Of a stretch of 64,000 nt of DNA, positions 45,573 through 53,942 are shown in pieces. This DNA is from Derxia gummosa DSM 723 (lineage in GTDB: Bacteria; Pseudomonadota; Gammaproteobacteria; Burkholderiales; Burkholderiaceae_E), in contig NZ_AXWS01000007.1 of NCBI RefSeq assembly GCF_000482785.1, positions 620,001-684,000 of the forward strand. Direction: 5' to 3'. The position numbers and the translations under genes were made by a program. The notes under the pieces were generated by a model. That model did not search any database. It had not been told where the DNA came from and worked only from the letters and a program-made list of their open reading frames with translations. The first letter of the stretch is position 1, and each line of letters begins with the position of its first letter.

Positions 45573-47024
45573 ATGGATTTCGGCTCGCTCTGCCGATGGC
45601 CCCGCCTCTCGCGTCGCGCGAAATACGGACTGGTGGCCGGCTCGACCCTCATGCTCGCCAGCTTTGCCGGTGCGATCGCCTCGCTGGGTGAGCAGTACGC
45701 TGCCCAGCCCATGACCAATGGCGCCGTGCTCACGGTTGAACTCCCCCTGCCCTCGCTCGCGGCCCAGGTCGATGTGATCGAGTCGGAGTCGCAGGCCCAT
45801 GAATACATTTCCGAAGAAGCGGTGCGCCCGGGCGATTCGCTTGGCAGCCTGCTCGACCGCCTCGGTCTCGGTGAGGACGCCGCCGCCGCCCGCTTCCTAC
45901 GCGCCGACGATCTCGGCAAGCGCGTGATGCAGGTGCGCAATGGCCGCACCGTCACCGCCAAGGTTGATGGCGAAGGCAACCTGATCTGGCTGCGCTTCCC
46001 GATCGCCGGCGACGCTGCCATCTCCAGCCGCAAGAACGCACCGCGCGCGCGGCGCGGCAAGGGCGAGCCGGCCGACAAGCCCGCCATGCCCGAGCCCAAG
46101 GCCGACGAGCGCATGGTCGTGGTCGAGGCGCGCAACGGCGAATTCACCGCGCGCGAGGAGGCCGTGACCTTCGAGCGCCGCATCGAGATGCGCGCCGGCA
46201 GCATCCGCAACACGCTGTTCGCGGCCACCGACGCCGCCGGCCTGCCCGATGCCGTCACCAAGCAGCTCGCCGACATCTTCAACGACGACATCGACTTCCG
46301 CTCCGACCTGCGCCGCGGCGACAGCTTCCGCGTGGTGTACGAGGCGATGTACGCCAACGGCGAATACCGCCAGGCCGGCCGCGTGCTGGCGGCGCAATTC
46401 GTCAACGCCGGCAAGACCTACGAGGCGGCTTGGTACGAGGGCGAGGCGGGCCGTGGCAGCTACTACGGCTTCGACGGCAAGAGCCGGCAGGCGGCCTTCC
46501 TGCGCGCGCCGCTGGAGTTCTCGCGCGTGACATCGGGCTTCTCGATGAACCGGCTGCATCCCATCCTCAACACCTGGCGCGCGCATCGCGGCGTCGATTA
46601 CGGCGCGGCCACCGGCACGCCGGTGCGCGCGGTGGGCGACGCGGTGGTCGAGACGGCCGGCTGGCAGAACGGCTACGGCAACGTGGTCATCCTCAAGCAC
46701 CAGGGCGCGGTCAGCACGGTGTACGGCCACCTGAGCGGTTTCGCGCCGGGCGTGCGCAACGGCTCGCGCGTGGGCCAGGGCGACATCATCGGCTATGTCG
46801 GCAGCACGGGCTGGGCGACCGGGCCGCATCTGCACTACGAGTTCCGCGTCAACGGCGAGCAGCGTGATCCGCTCACGGTCGCCCTGCCGCAGTCCACGCC
46901 GCTCGACGGTCGCCAGCGCATCGCCTTCCAAGCCCGCGTGATGGACTACCAGAAGCGGCTCGCGCTGCTGGCCGACAACGCGCCGGCGCAGGTGGCGAGC
47001 AACGTGCGCGCGCGCATGCGCTGA
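45573..47024 (+). CDS. M23 (LytM/MepM-like) murein endopeptidase
   Basis: 483 residues: N-terminal membrane anchor (YGLVAGSTLMLASFAGAI), OapA/LysM-like middle, second Csd3-like domain. The catalytic C-terminus has zinc ligands in HRGVDYGA and HLHYEF and intervening YGHLSGF. Cleaves peptidoglycan cross-links. Followed 13 bases later by anmK, so cell-wall recycling and remodelling are linked. Confidence 0.94.
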   Translation: MDFGSLCRWPRLSRRAKYGLVAGSTLMLASFAGAIASLGEQYAAQPMTNGAVLTVELPLPSLAAQVDVIESESQAHEYISEEAVRPGDSLGSLLDRLGLGEDAAAARFLRADDLGKRVMQVRNGRTVTAKVDGEGNLIWLRFPIAGDAAISSRKNAPRARRGKGEPADKPAMPEPKADERMVVVEARNGEFTAREEAVTFERRIEMRAGSIRNTLFAATDAAGLPDAVTKQLADIFNDDIDFRSDLRRGDSFRVVYEAMYANGEYRQAGRVLAAQFVNAGKTYEAAWYEGEAGRGSYYGFDGKSRQAAFLRAPLEFSRVTSGFSMNRLHPILNTWRAHRGVDYGAATGTPVRAVGDAVVETAGWQNGYGNVVILKHQGAVSTVYGHLSGFAPGVRNGSRVGQGDIIGYVGSTGWATGPHLHYEFRVNGEQRDPLTVALPQSTPLDGRQRIAFQARVMDYQKRLALLADNAPAQVASNVRARMR

Positions 47025-47037
47025 CGGACGGCGAACC

Positions 47038-48249
47038 GTGCTCTGCATCGGCCTGATGTCGGGCACGAGCCTCGACGGCATCGACGGCGTGCTCGTGCGC
47101 TTCAGCGCGGACGCGGCGCCCGCCGCGCCGAGGGCGGCAGCGCTGTTGCCCGGTTGGCCGGCGAATGCCGCCGAACCGGATGCCAAGCCGACAGACGCCA
47201 TGGCCGGCACGGTGGCAGCTCTGTCATCCGGCGATCGGCCCACCCTGCTCGGCCACGTCCACCGTCCCTTCCCACCCGCGCTGCGCACCGAGCTGCTCGC
47301 GCTTCAGCGACCCGTCGCCGATGAACTGCACCGTGCGGCGGTCGCCGCCGTCGGCGTGGCCGATGCCTATGCGGAAGTGGTCGCGGCGCTGCTGCCGATG
47401 GCGGCCGACGAGCCTGTCGCCGTGATCGGCGCCCACGGCCAGACCGTGCGCCATCGCCCCGAATGCGGCTACACGCTGCAACTGCTCGACGGCGCCCGGC
47501 TCGCCGAGCGCAGCGGCATTACCGTCATCGGTGACCTGCGCAGCCGCGACATCGCCGCCGGCGGTCAGGGCGCACCGCTGGTGCCGGCCTTCCATGCGGC
47601 CGTGTTCGGCACGGCCGACGGCGAGGTACTCGTCGCCAATATCGGCGGCATCGCCAACGTGAGCCGACTCGGCGCCGACGGCAGCGTCACCGGCCATGAC
47701 GTGGGGCCCGGCAATGTGCTTCTCGACCTGTGGGTCGAGCGCCATCTGGGCGAACCCTTCGACCGCAACGGCGCCTGGGCCTCGATCGGCGACACCGACG
47801 ACATGCTGCTTGACGAACTGCTCGACGAGGAATTCTTCGATCGCGCGCCACCCAAGAGCACCGGGCGCGACCTGTTCAACGCCGACTGGCTTGACCGCAA
47901 GCTCGCGGCCTGGTCGTTCCTCGCGCCCGAGGATGTGCAACGAACGCTGGTCGAGCTGACCGCGATCGGCATCGCGCGCGAGGTCACGCCGCGCACGGCA
48001 CGCGTCATCGTCTGTGGTGGCGGCGCGCGCAATGCCGAACTCATGCTGGCGCTGTCCGCGCATGTCGCCCTGACGGCGCCCGACTGCGTGGTCGGGACCA
48101 GTGCCGAACACGGTGTCGCACCCGAGCATGTCGAGGCGATGGCCTTCGCCTGGCTCGCGATGCGACACGAGCGCGGCCTGCCCGGCAACCTGCCGGCCGT
48201 GACCGGCGCGCAGGGCGTGAGACTGCTCGGCGCGCGCCATCCGGCCTGA
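47038..48249 (+). CDS. anmK: Anhydro-N-acetylmuramic acid kinase
   Basis: 403 residues, GTG start giving the conserved CIGLMSGTSLDGIDGV. ATP and sugar motifs GAHGQTVRHRP, NIGGIANVS, HDVGPGNVLLD and VCGGGARN. It phosphorylates and opens 1,6-anhydroMurNAc in wall recycling. Confidence 0.97.
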   Translation: MLCIGLMSGTSLDGIDGVLVRFSADAAPAAPRAAALLPGWPANAAEPDAKPTDAMAGTVAALSSGDRPTLLGHVHRPFPPALRTELLALQRPVADELHRAAVAAVGVADAYAEVVAALLPMAADEPVAVIGAHGQTVRHRPECGYTLQLLDGARLAERSGITVIGDLRSRDIAAGGQGAPLVPAFHAAVFGTADGEVLVANIGGIANVSRLGADGSVTGHDVGPGNVLLDLWVERHLGEPFDRNGAWASIGDTDDMLLDELLDEEFFDRAPPKSTGRDLFNADWLDRKLAAWSFLAPEDVQRTLVELTAIGIAREVTPRTARVIVCGGGARNAELMLALSAHVALTAPDCVVGTSAEHGVAPEHVEAMAFAWLAMRHERGLPGNLPAVTGAQGVRLLGARHPA

Positions 48250-48276
48250 TCCGCCACCGTCGCCTGCTGCCGATGC

Positions 48277-48304
48277 AAAAGCAGACGGGCCGGCAATGCC
48301 GGCC
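48277..48304 (-). terminator. erpA terminator
   Basis: GGCCGGC/GCCGGCC stem with a 3-base loop. The U-tract on minus-strand RNA is short (AAAA at 48277-48280) and seven bases past the stem. Confidence 0.6.
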
Positions 48305-48349
48305 TGTCCTCATACCGTGCGCGGCCCGGGCCGCGCTGCCTCGGTCTCG

Positions 48350-48712
48350 TCAGACCGAGAACGAAGAACCGCAACCGCAGGTGCTGGTCGCGTTCGGGTT
48401 CGAGATCACGAACTGGGCGCCTTGCAGATCGTCCTTGTAGTCGATGGTCGCGCCGACGAGGTACTGGTAGCTCATCGCGTCGATCAGCAGACTGACGCCG
48501 TTGCGCTGCATGACGGTGTCGTCGTCGTTCTGGTCTTCGTCGAAAGTGAAGCCGTACTGGAAGCCCGAACAGCCGCCGCCCTGGACGAACACGCGCAGCT
48601 TGAGGTTGGGATTGCCTTCCTCGTCGATGAGTTCGCGCACCTTGCCAGCAGCGGCTTCGGTGAAGATCAGCGGACCGGCTTCGGTCGGGAGGGATTCGGT
48701 GACGGCGTTCAT
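48350..48712 (-). CDS. erpA: Iron-sulfur cluster insertion protein ErpA
   Basis: 120 residues, A-type carrier with Cys in [10 protein letters not shown] and the C-terminal [10 protein letters not shown]. Delivers Fe-S clusters to target enzymes. The start follows AGGAG; the longer in-frame extension is not conserved. Confidence 0.97.
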   Translation of the reverse strand: MNAVTESLPTEAGPLIFTEAAAGKVRELIDEEGNPNLKLRVFVQGGGCSGFQYGFTFDEDQNDDDTVMQRNGVSLLIDAMSYQYLVGATIDYKDDLQGAQFVISNPNATSTCGCGSSFSV

Positions 48713-48956
48713 GGCTTGCTCCTGGGTTTCGGCGCGCGCGGACTGCGCCCGAGTCATTCGGTGAGTGTATGCAGGCGCCGAACGCGGCATGTGCTTGCCT
48801 GCATCGGCATCAGGGTCGGACGCGCCCGCCGCGCCAATAGCTGGCGGGTACATGCGCATCACGATTGCGGGGATATGCCGCCATGCCCGACGGAAACAAC
48901 CCGGCGTGGAGCGGGGTCTTGCGGATGCAGGAGCCGAGGGCGTCGCCGTCAGCACA

Positions 48957-50003
48957 TCACGGCAACACCGGCAGCATCGTGAGCCCGGTGCTCTCGGGCA
49001 GGCCGAACATGAGGTTCATGCATTGCACGCCCTGCCCCGAAGCGCCCTTCACGAGGTTGTCCTCGACCACGAGGACGACGAGCTGGTCGCCGCCGCCCGG
49101 GCGGTGCACGGCGATGCGCACCGTATTGGCCGACCGCACCGAGCGCGTCTCGGGATGGCTACCCGCCGGCATCACGTCCACGAAGGGCTCGTTCGCATAG
49201 GCCGCCTCGAACAACGCCTGGAAATCGGTCTCGCGTGCCTCCGGCAGGATGCGGGCGTACAGCGTCGAATGGATGCCACGGATCATCGGGACAAGATGCG
49301 GCACGAAGGTCAGATTGATCGCGTCATGACCGGCGATCGCGCGCAGGCCCTGCTCGATCTCCGGCAGGTGGCGATGCCCCTTCACCCCGTAAGCCTTGAA
49401 GTTGTCCGACGCCTCTGCCAGCAGCGTATGCACCTCGGCCTTGCGACCGGCGCCCGACACGCCCGACTTGCAGTCGGCGATCAGCGTCGTGCCGTCCACC
49501 AGCTTCGCGCCATCACGCAGCACGGGCAGGAAACCGAGCTGCACGCTGGTCGGATAGCAACCCGGCAGCCCGATCAGTCGCGCGTCACGGATGCGGTCGC
49601 GGTTCACTTCCGGCAGGCCATACACGGCCTTGTCGAGCAGCGCTAACGCCGAATGCGGCATGCCGTACCACTTCTCGAATACGACCGGATCGCGCAGACG
49701 GAAGTCGGCCGCCAGATCGATCACCTTGACACCCGCCTCCAACAGGGCAGGCCCCTGTTCCATCGCCACGCCATGCGGCGTCGCGAAGAACACCACGTCG
49801 CAGGCACCGAGCGTGGCCGCGTCCGGCGCCGAGAAGGCGATATCCACGCGGCCGCGCAGCGACGGAAACATGTCAGCGACCGGCATGCCGGCCTCCTTGC
49901 GCGAGGTGATCGCCTGCAACTGCACCTGCGGGTGCTGCGCGAGAAGACGCAGCAGTTCCACGCCCGTATATCCGGTACCGCCAACAATGCCGACCTTGAT
50001 CAT
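48957..50003 (-). CDS. argC: N-acetyl-gamma-glutamyl-phosphate reductase
   Basis: 348 residues: NADP motif [14 protein letters not shown], catalytic Cys in GLPGCYPT, His in KGHRHLPEI. Third step of arginine synthesis. Downstream of rpsI-rplM but separated by a terminator. Confidence 0.97.
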   Translation of the reverse strand: MIKVGIVGGTGYTGVELLRLLAQHPQVQLQAITSRKEAGMPVADMFPSLRGRVDIAFSAPDAATLGACDVVFFATPHGVAMEQGPALLEAGVKVIDLAADFRLRDPVVFEKWYGMPHSALALLDKAVYGLPEVNRDRIRDARLIGLPGCYPTSVQLGFLPVLRDGAKLVDGTTLIADCKSGVSGAGRKAEVHTLLAEASDNFKAYGVKGHRHLPEIEQGLRAIAGHDAINLTFVPHLVPMIRGIHSTLYARILPEARETDFQALFEAAYANEPFVDVMPAGSHPETRSVRSANTVRIAVHRPGGGDQLVVLVVEDNLVKGASGQGVQCMNLMFGLPESTGLTMLPVLP

Positions 50004-50043
50004 GGCTTGCCCCTGTTCGGTCACAAATTCACTGCCAGAAATG

Positions 50044-50069
50044 CAAAAAGCCGCCCATCTGGGCGGCTT
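50044..50069 (-). terminator. rplM-rpsI terminator
   Basis: AAGCCGCCC/GGGCGGCTT with loop ATCT. U-rich on the minus strand (AAAAA at 50045-50049), 38 bases past rpsI. Confidence 0.85.
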
Positions 50070-50106
50070 TCGTGTTCGGGCGACTGGCCTGCCAGCCGCA
50101 AACCGA

Positions 50107-50499
50107 TCAGCGCTTCGAGAACTGCTTGCGGCGACGGGCGCCGTGCAGACCGACCTTCTTACGTTCGACTTCACGCGCGTCACGGGTCACGAGACCGGCG
50201 TTCGACAGAGCGGGCTTGAGCGTCGCGTCATAGTCGATCAGCGCGCGGGTGATGCCGTGGCGAACCGCACCGGCTTGACCCGACTCGCCACCGCCTTGCA
50301 CGTTGACCTTGATGTCGAAACGTGCGGCGTTGTCGGTCAGCACGAGCGGCTGGCGGATGATCATCCGGCCGGTTTCGCGCGAGAAATATTCGTCGGCCGG
50401 CTTGCCGTTGACGACGATCAGGCCCGTGCCCGGCTTGATGAAGACGCGAGCAACCGCAGTCTTGCGGCGGCCGGTACCGTAGTTGTAGTTACCGATCAT
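50107..50499 (-). CDS. rpsI: 30S ribosomal protein S9
   Basis: 130 residues: [17 protein letters not shown] and the basic C-terminus ending RRRKQFSKR, whose tail contacts P-site tRNA. Eight bases after rplM. Confidence 0.99.
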   Translation of the reverse strand: MIGNYNYGTGRRKTAVARVFIKPGTGLIVVNGKPADEYFSRETGRMIIRQPLVLTDNAARFDIKVNVQGGGESGQAGAVRHGITRALIDYDATLKPALSNAGLVTRDAREVERKKVGLHGARRRKQFSKR

Positions 50500-50507
50500 G
50501 GCTGACC

Positions 50508-50936
50508 TCAGACTTGGAGCGGCTTGGGTTGTTGCGCGGCATGCGGATGCGAGCCTTCGGCGTACACCTTCAGCTTCTTGATCATCGCGTAGCCGAGGGG
50601 ACCCTTCGGCAGCATGCCCTTGACGGCCTTCTCGAGCGCGCGGCCGGGGAACTTGGCCTGCATCTTGTCGAAGGTGGTTTCGTAGATACCGCCCGGGTAG
50701 CCCGAGTGACGGTAGTACTTCTTGTCGAGGCCCTTGGTGCCGGTCACGCGGATCTTGCCGGCGTTGACGACGACGATGAAGTCGCCCGTGTCAACGTGCG
50801 GGGTGTACTCGGGCTTGTGCTTGCCACGCAGGCGGCGAGCGATTTCGGCGGCGAGGCGGCCCAGGACTACGTCGGTCGCGTCAACCACGAACCACTCGTG
50901 ATTGACCTCAGCCGGCTTGGCGGAAAAAGTTTTCAT
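50508..50936 (-). CDS. rplM: 50S ribosomal protein L13
   Basis: 142 residues: [37 protein letters not shown]. First gene of the rplM-rpsI operon with a leader of about 150 bases. The start at 50936 matches the family; the four-codon extension does not. Confidence 0.99.
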   Translation of the reverse strand: MKTFSAKPAEVNHEWFVVDATDVVLGRLAAEIARRLRGKHKPEYTPHVDTGDFIVVVNAGKIRVTGTKGLDKKYYRHSGYPGGIYETTFDKMQAKFPGRALEKAVKGMLPKGPLGYAMIKKLKVYAEGSHPHAAQQPKPLQV

Positions 50937-51089
50937 GTTGCGTCGCAAAGTGCAGACCGGGAGAGCCCGGGGGGTTCAGCGCACCCCAGAAATCCGACCC
51001 GGGTGCAGGCGAGAACCGCTTTGAGCGGCCGACATGCCTTGCCGGAAAACGGTCGGCGATCGGTCGGATCATTTAACGGAAAGTCGGCT

Positions 51090-51119
51090 ACTTTAGTGTG
51101 CCGAAGCGCCCTCTGTCAA
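51090..51119 (-). promoter_or_regulatory. rplM promoter
   Basis: Consensus -35 TTGACA (51119-51114), 18-base spacer, -10 TAAAGT (51095-51090), minus strand. Confidence 0.7.
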
Positions 51120-51150
51120 ACCATGCAAGACAACTCGGCATGGTTCGGGC

Positions 51151-51268
51151 AAAAAAAAGCCCGAGTGCCTTCGGCACCCGGGCAGAATCCACCAAAGAGG
51201 AGGGTGGAGGAGACACGGTGATGTGCCCTCGCTTTAGCGCTGAGGCCGCAAGCACAGGGCAGCAGGTG
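51151..51268 (-). ncRNA. Candidate small RNA with CUCCUC motifs
   Basis: About 118 nt between a strong promoter and an intrinsic terminator. The terminator is an 11-bp stem with loop GAA (51159-51183), then eight U residues. Before it lies a CCACC/GGTGG hairpin (51189-51207) whose loop shows CTCCTCTTT. A second CTCCTCC (51212-51206) overlaps its 5' arm. No ORF fits. Loop-exposed CCUCC motifs, complementary to Shine-Dalgarno sites, are typical of trans-acting sRNAs such as the CcsR/cuckoo family of alpha- and betaproteobacteria. Confidence 0.75.
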
Positions 51269-51274
51269 AGGCAA

Positions 51275-51303
51275 ACTATAGCTAACCCTATGGTGCGATG
51301 CAA
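51275..51303 (-). promoter_or_regulatory. Promoter of the candidate small RNA
   Basis: -35 TTGCAT (51303-51298), 17-base spacer, -10 TATAGT (51280-51275): close to the sigma-70 consensus. Confidence 0.75.
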
Positions 51304-51348
51304 GAAGAAGCCCACGCACCTCCCGATCAACTCGTTACTTTCCTTATC

Positions 51349-51771
51349 ATGAAATGCACAGTGCGGTGGATTGCGTCGGCAGGTATGGCTTTCCTGGGTG
51401 AATCCGGAAGCGGGCATACCACGATGATGGATGGCGCTCCGGAAGGTGGCGGCCGTAATCTCGCGCCTCGCCCCATGGAAATGATCCTCATGGGGACGGG
51501 TGGATGTACCGCCTATGACGTGGTGCACATCCTCAAGAAATCCCGTGCGGATGTGCTCGACTGCGAGGTCTCGCTGGACGCCGAGCGCGCTGCGGAAGAT
51601 CCGAAAGTATTCGAGCGCATCCACTTTCACTTCAAGGTGAGCGGCCGCGGACTGCAAGCCAAGCAGGTCGAGCGAGCCGTGAATCTCTCGCACGAGAAGT
51701 ACTGCTCAGCGTCAATCATGCTCGCCAAGACAGCGACCATCACCCACTCATTTGAGATCATCGAAGCCTGA
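51349..51771 (+). CDS. OsmC family protein (YhfA-like)
   Basis: 140 residues. OsmC fold with LAPRPMEMILMGTGGCTAYDVVHIL (one redox Cys) and EKYCSASIML (second Cys). Closer to the YhfA subgroup than to Ohr. Start MKCTVRWIASAGMAF; upstream in-frame codons overlap the sRNA promoter. Confidence 0.9.
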   Translation: MKCTVRWIASAGMAFLGESGSGHTTMMDGAPEGGGRNLAPRPMEMILMGTGGCTAYDVVHILKKSRADVLDCEVSLDAERAAEDPKVFERIHFHFKVSGRGLQAKQVERAVNLSHEKYCSASIMLAKTATITHSFEIIEA

Positions 51772-51789
51772 CGGCGAGGCCCTGCCTCG

Positions 51790-52449
51790 TCAGATTTTCG
51801 CGGCTATCGTCGTCATCACCTTGGCGGCGAGTTTCATTCCCTGCCGCACCGGGGTGGGAAACGGAAGGCCGCCGCCGGCGGTCGCGGCTTCGGCGTGGGC
51901 AATTTCATCGGCCTTCATCTGCGCGACGATGGCGCGACTGCGGGTATCGCCTTCCGGAAGGCGATCGAGATGCCCGTTGAGATGCGCCTCGACCTGCCGC
52001 TCGGTTTCGGCCATGAAGCCGAGGCTCACGGTATCGCCGAAACGCCCCGCCAGCGCACCGATGACGAAGGCGCCGGCATACCAGAACGGATTCAGCCGTG
52101 ATCGATGCGCCCCCAGTTCGTCGAGCCGGCGTGCGGTCCACGCCAGATGGTCGCGCTCCTCGGCTGCGGCCTGCCGGAACTGCGACCGCACCGTCTCGTC
52201 TCGGGCCGTCAGCGCCTGCGACTGATAAAGGGCCTGCGCACATACCTCGCCAACATGGTTGACGCGCATGAGGCTGCCAGCCAGTTCACGTTCAGTCTCG
52301 GAAAGCGCGACATCCGTGGCGGGGAAGTCGATTTCCCGTGTAGTCGGCGGGATGCCGAAAACCGAGCGTAAGGCGGTATCGAACTCGATGATTGCGCGAT
52401 CCGGAAGGGAAAACCTGCGACTTAGGTCTGCGGTGCCAATAGGACTCAT
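51790..52449 (-). CDS. coq7: 2-polyprenyl-3-methyl-6-methoxy-1,4-benzoquinone monooxygenase
   Basis: 219 residues. Ferritin-like di-iron protein with ligands in [20 protein letters not shown] and ADEIAHAE. Hydroxylates demethoxyubiquinone in ubiquinone synthesis. Start MSPIGTADL is assumed; longer in-frame starts at up to 52563 exist. Confidence 0.93.
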   Translation of the reverse strand: MSPIGTADLSRRFSLPDRAIIEFDTALRSVFGIPPTTREIDFPATDVALSETERELAGSLMRVNHVGEVCAQALYQSQALTARDETVRSQFRQAAAEERDHLAWTARRLDELGAHRSRLNPFWYAGAFVIGALAGRFGDTVSLGFMAETERQVEAHLNGHLDRLPEGDTRSRAIVAQMKADEIAHAEAATAGGGLPFPTPVRQGMKLAAKVMTTIAAKI

Positions 52450-52743
52450 TTTTGCAAATGCATGCGGTAAGTACAGCTTGCTATCTATAGGCGCACTGCT
52501 CGCGCCGCATGTGGTCATGCGCAAGTGAATTGCGCTTGTTGCGCAAATCCGACAGGCCAACACTCCGATACAAGGAAAAGAACGGGGCGTCGTGCCGCTT
52601 TCAAGGTTCTCTGAAAGAATCGGCCGCAGCTTCCGAGCAGGTCCGGGAAGTTACTGAACTCTGAGCACCGCCGAATTCAATTCAGGAGCGGGCTCTCACG
52701 AAAGAGCTTTCAGGCTTTCTACAAACATCGTGGAGAAAACCTT

Positions 52744-53865
52744 ATGAAGAAGTCGCTTCTTGCGCTGGCCGTTCTCGGCACGTTTGGCGGTGCTGCTTTC
52801 GCGCAAAGTACCGTCACGCTGTACGGCATTGCCGATGCGTACTACCAGAACCTCGATAACGGCCCGAAGACCACCAACCGCATCGACAGCGGCGGTCTGA
52901 GCGGTTCGCGCATCGGCGTTCGCGGCAGCGAAGATCTCGGCAACGGCACGTCGGCGATCTTCACGATCGAAGGCGGCATCAACCTTGACGACGGTTCGAA
53001 CGCCCAAGGCGCCGTCTGGGGTCGTCAGTCGTTCGTCGGCCTGAAGGGCAACTTCGGCCAGGCGACCATCGGTCGTCACCAGACTCCGCTGTACGACATC
53101 GTCGTGAACTACGGCGGCGCGGGTAACGGTCAATCGATTGGCGCTGCGTCGAACGTGTTTGCATTCGCCAACGGCACGCCCTACACCACCACCGCCACGG
53201 TTGTCACCGCCCCGATTGCGCGTGCTAACAATTCTGTCAAGTACATCTCGCCGAACTTCTCTGGCCTGACGCTGACGGCTTTCGCTGCCTTCGGCGAAAA
53301 CACCAACAACGGCGTCAAGACCACTGCTGGCAACACGCTGGCTGGTGCCGCTGAGTACAAGATTGGCGCGTTTGCCGCGTCGGCCCTGTACCAAGAAACC
53401 AAGGCCAATCCCACCACCGCCGTCTCGGTGGACAAGGTCCGTACGGTGGCAGTCGGCGCTTCGTACAACTTCGGTGTTGTGAAGCCCTATGTCCTGTACC
53501 AGGACAACAAGACCAGCAACTTCGCCAGCTACGCCTCGACGCCGGCCACGACCACCAAGTCGCTGAGCAACTACTACGTCGATCTCGGCATTTCGGCTCC
53601 GCTCGGCGCTGGCGCCCTGACGGTCGATTACGCCTTCCTGAACAATCGCAACGATCAAGGCGTGATTGGCGAAAACGGTGATGCCAAGTCCGCCGGTCTG
53701 CGCTACGACTACAGCCTGTCGAAGCGCACGACGACGTACGCTGGTATCCAGAAGATCTGGAACGACTCGCAATCGGCCTACTCGCTCGGCGGCACTGCCA
53801 GCTTGGCGTCTGCTCGCGGTCAAGACCCGCGCACCATTTTCCTGGGTGCCCGTCACACGTTCTGA
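52744..53865 (+). CDS. Gram-negative porin (Burkholderia OpcP/Omp38-like)
   Basis: 373 residues. Signal peptide ends AAFAQ. Typical start SSVTLYGxxD-like (STVTLYGIADAYY), GSRIGVRGSEDLG, and terminal aromatic GARHTF. Sixteen-stranded trimeric outer-membrane channel. Codon use is less G+C-rich than its neighbours, as expected of a very highly expressed gene. The 294-base gap to coq7 includes a TTGCGC-N5-GCGCAA repeat at 52530-52546. Confidence 0.96.
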   Translation: MKKSLLALAVLGTFGGAAFAQSTVTLYGIADAYYQNLDNGPKTTNRIDSGGLSGSRIGVRGSEDLGNGTSAIFTIEGGINLDDGSNAQGAVWGRQSFVGLKGNFGQATIGRHQTPLYDIVVNYGGAGNGQSIGAASNVFAFANGTPYTTTATVVTAPIARANNSVKYISPNFSGLTLTAFAAFGENTNNGVKTTAGNTLAGAAEYKIGAFAASALYQETKANPTTAVSVDKVRTVAVGASYNFGVVKPYVLYQDNKTSNFASYASTPATTTKSLSNYYVDLGISAPLGAGALTVDYAFLNNRNDQGVIGENGDAKSAGLRYDYSLSKRTTTYAGIQKIWNDSQSAYSLGGTASLASARGQDPRTIFLGARHTF

Positions 53866-53876
53866 TGAACAAAGCT

Positions 53877-53932
53877 CGCCCGGCAGCAACTGCCGGGCGC
53901 CTAGCGAAAAGGCCACCTCAGGGTGGCCTTTT
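53877..53932. terminator. Double hairpin terminator between porin and polA
   Basis: A perfect 10-bp stem CGCCCGGCAG/CTGCCGGGCG (53877-53899) is followed by GGCCACC/GGTGGCC flanked by AAAA and TTTT (53907-53932). Serves both strands. Confidence 0.9.
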
Positions 53933-53942
53933 CCATTTGTGC

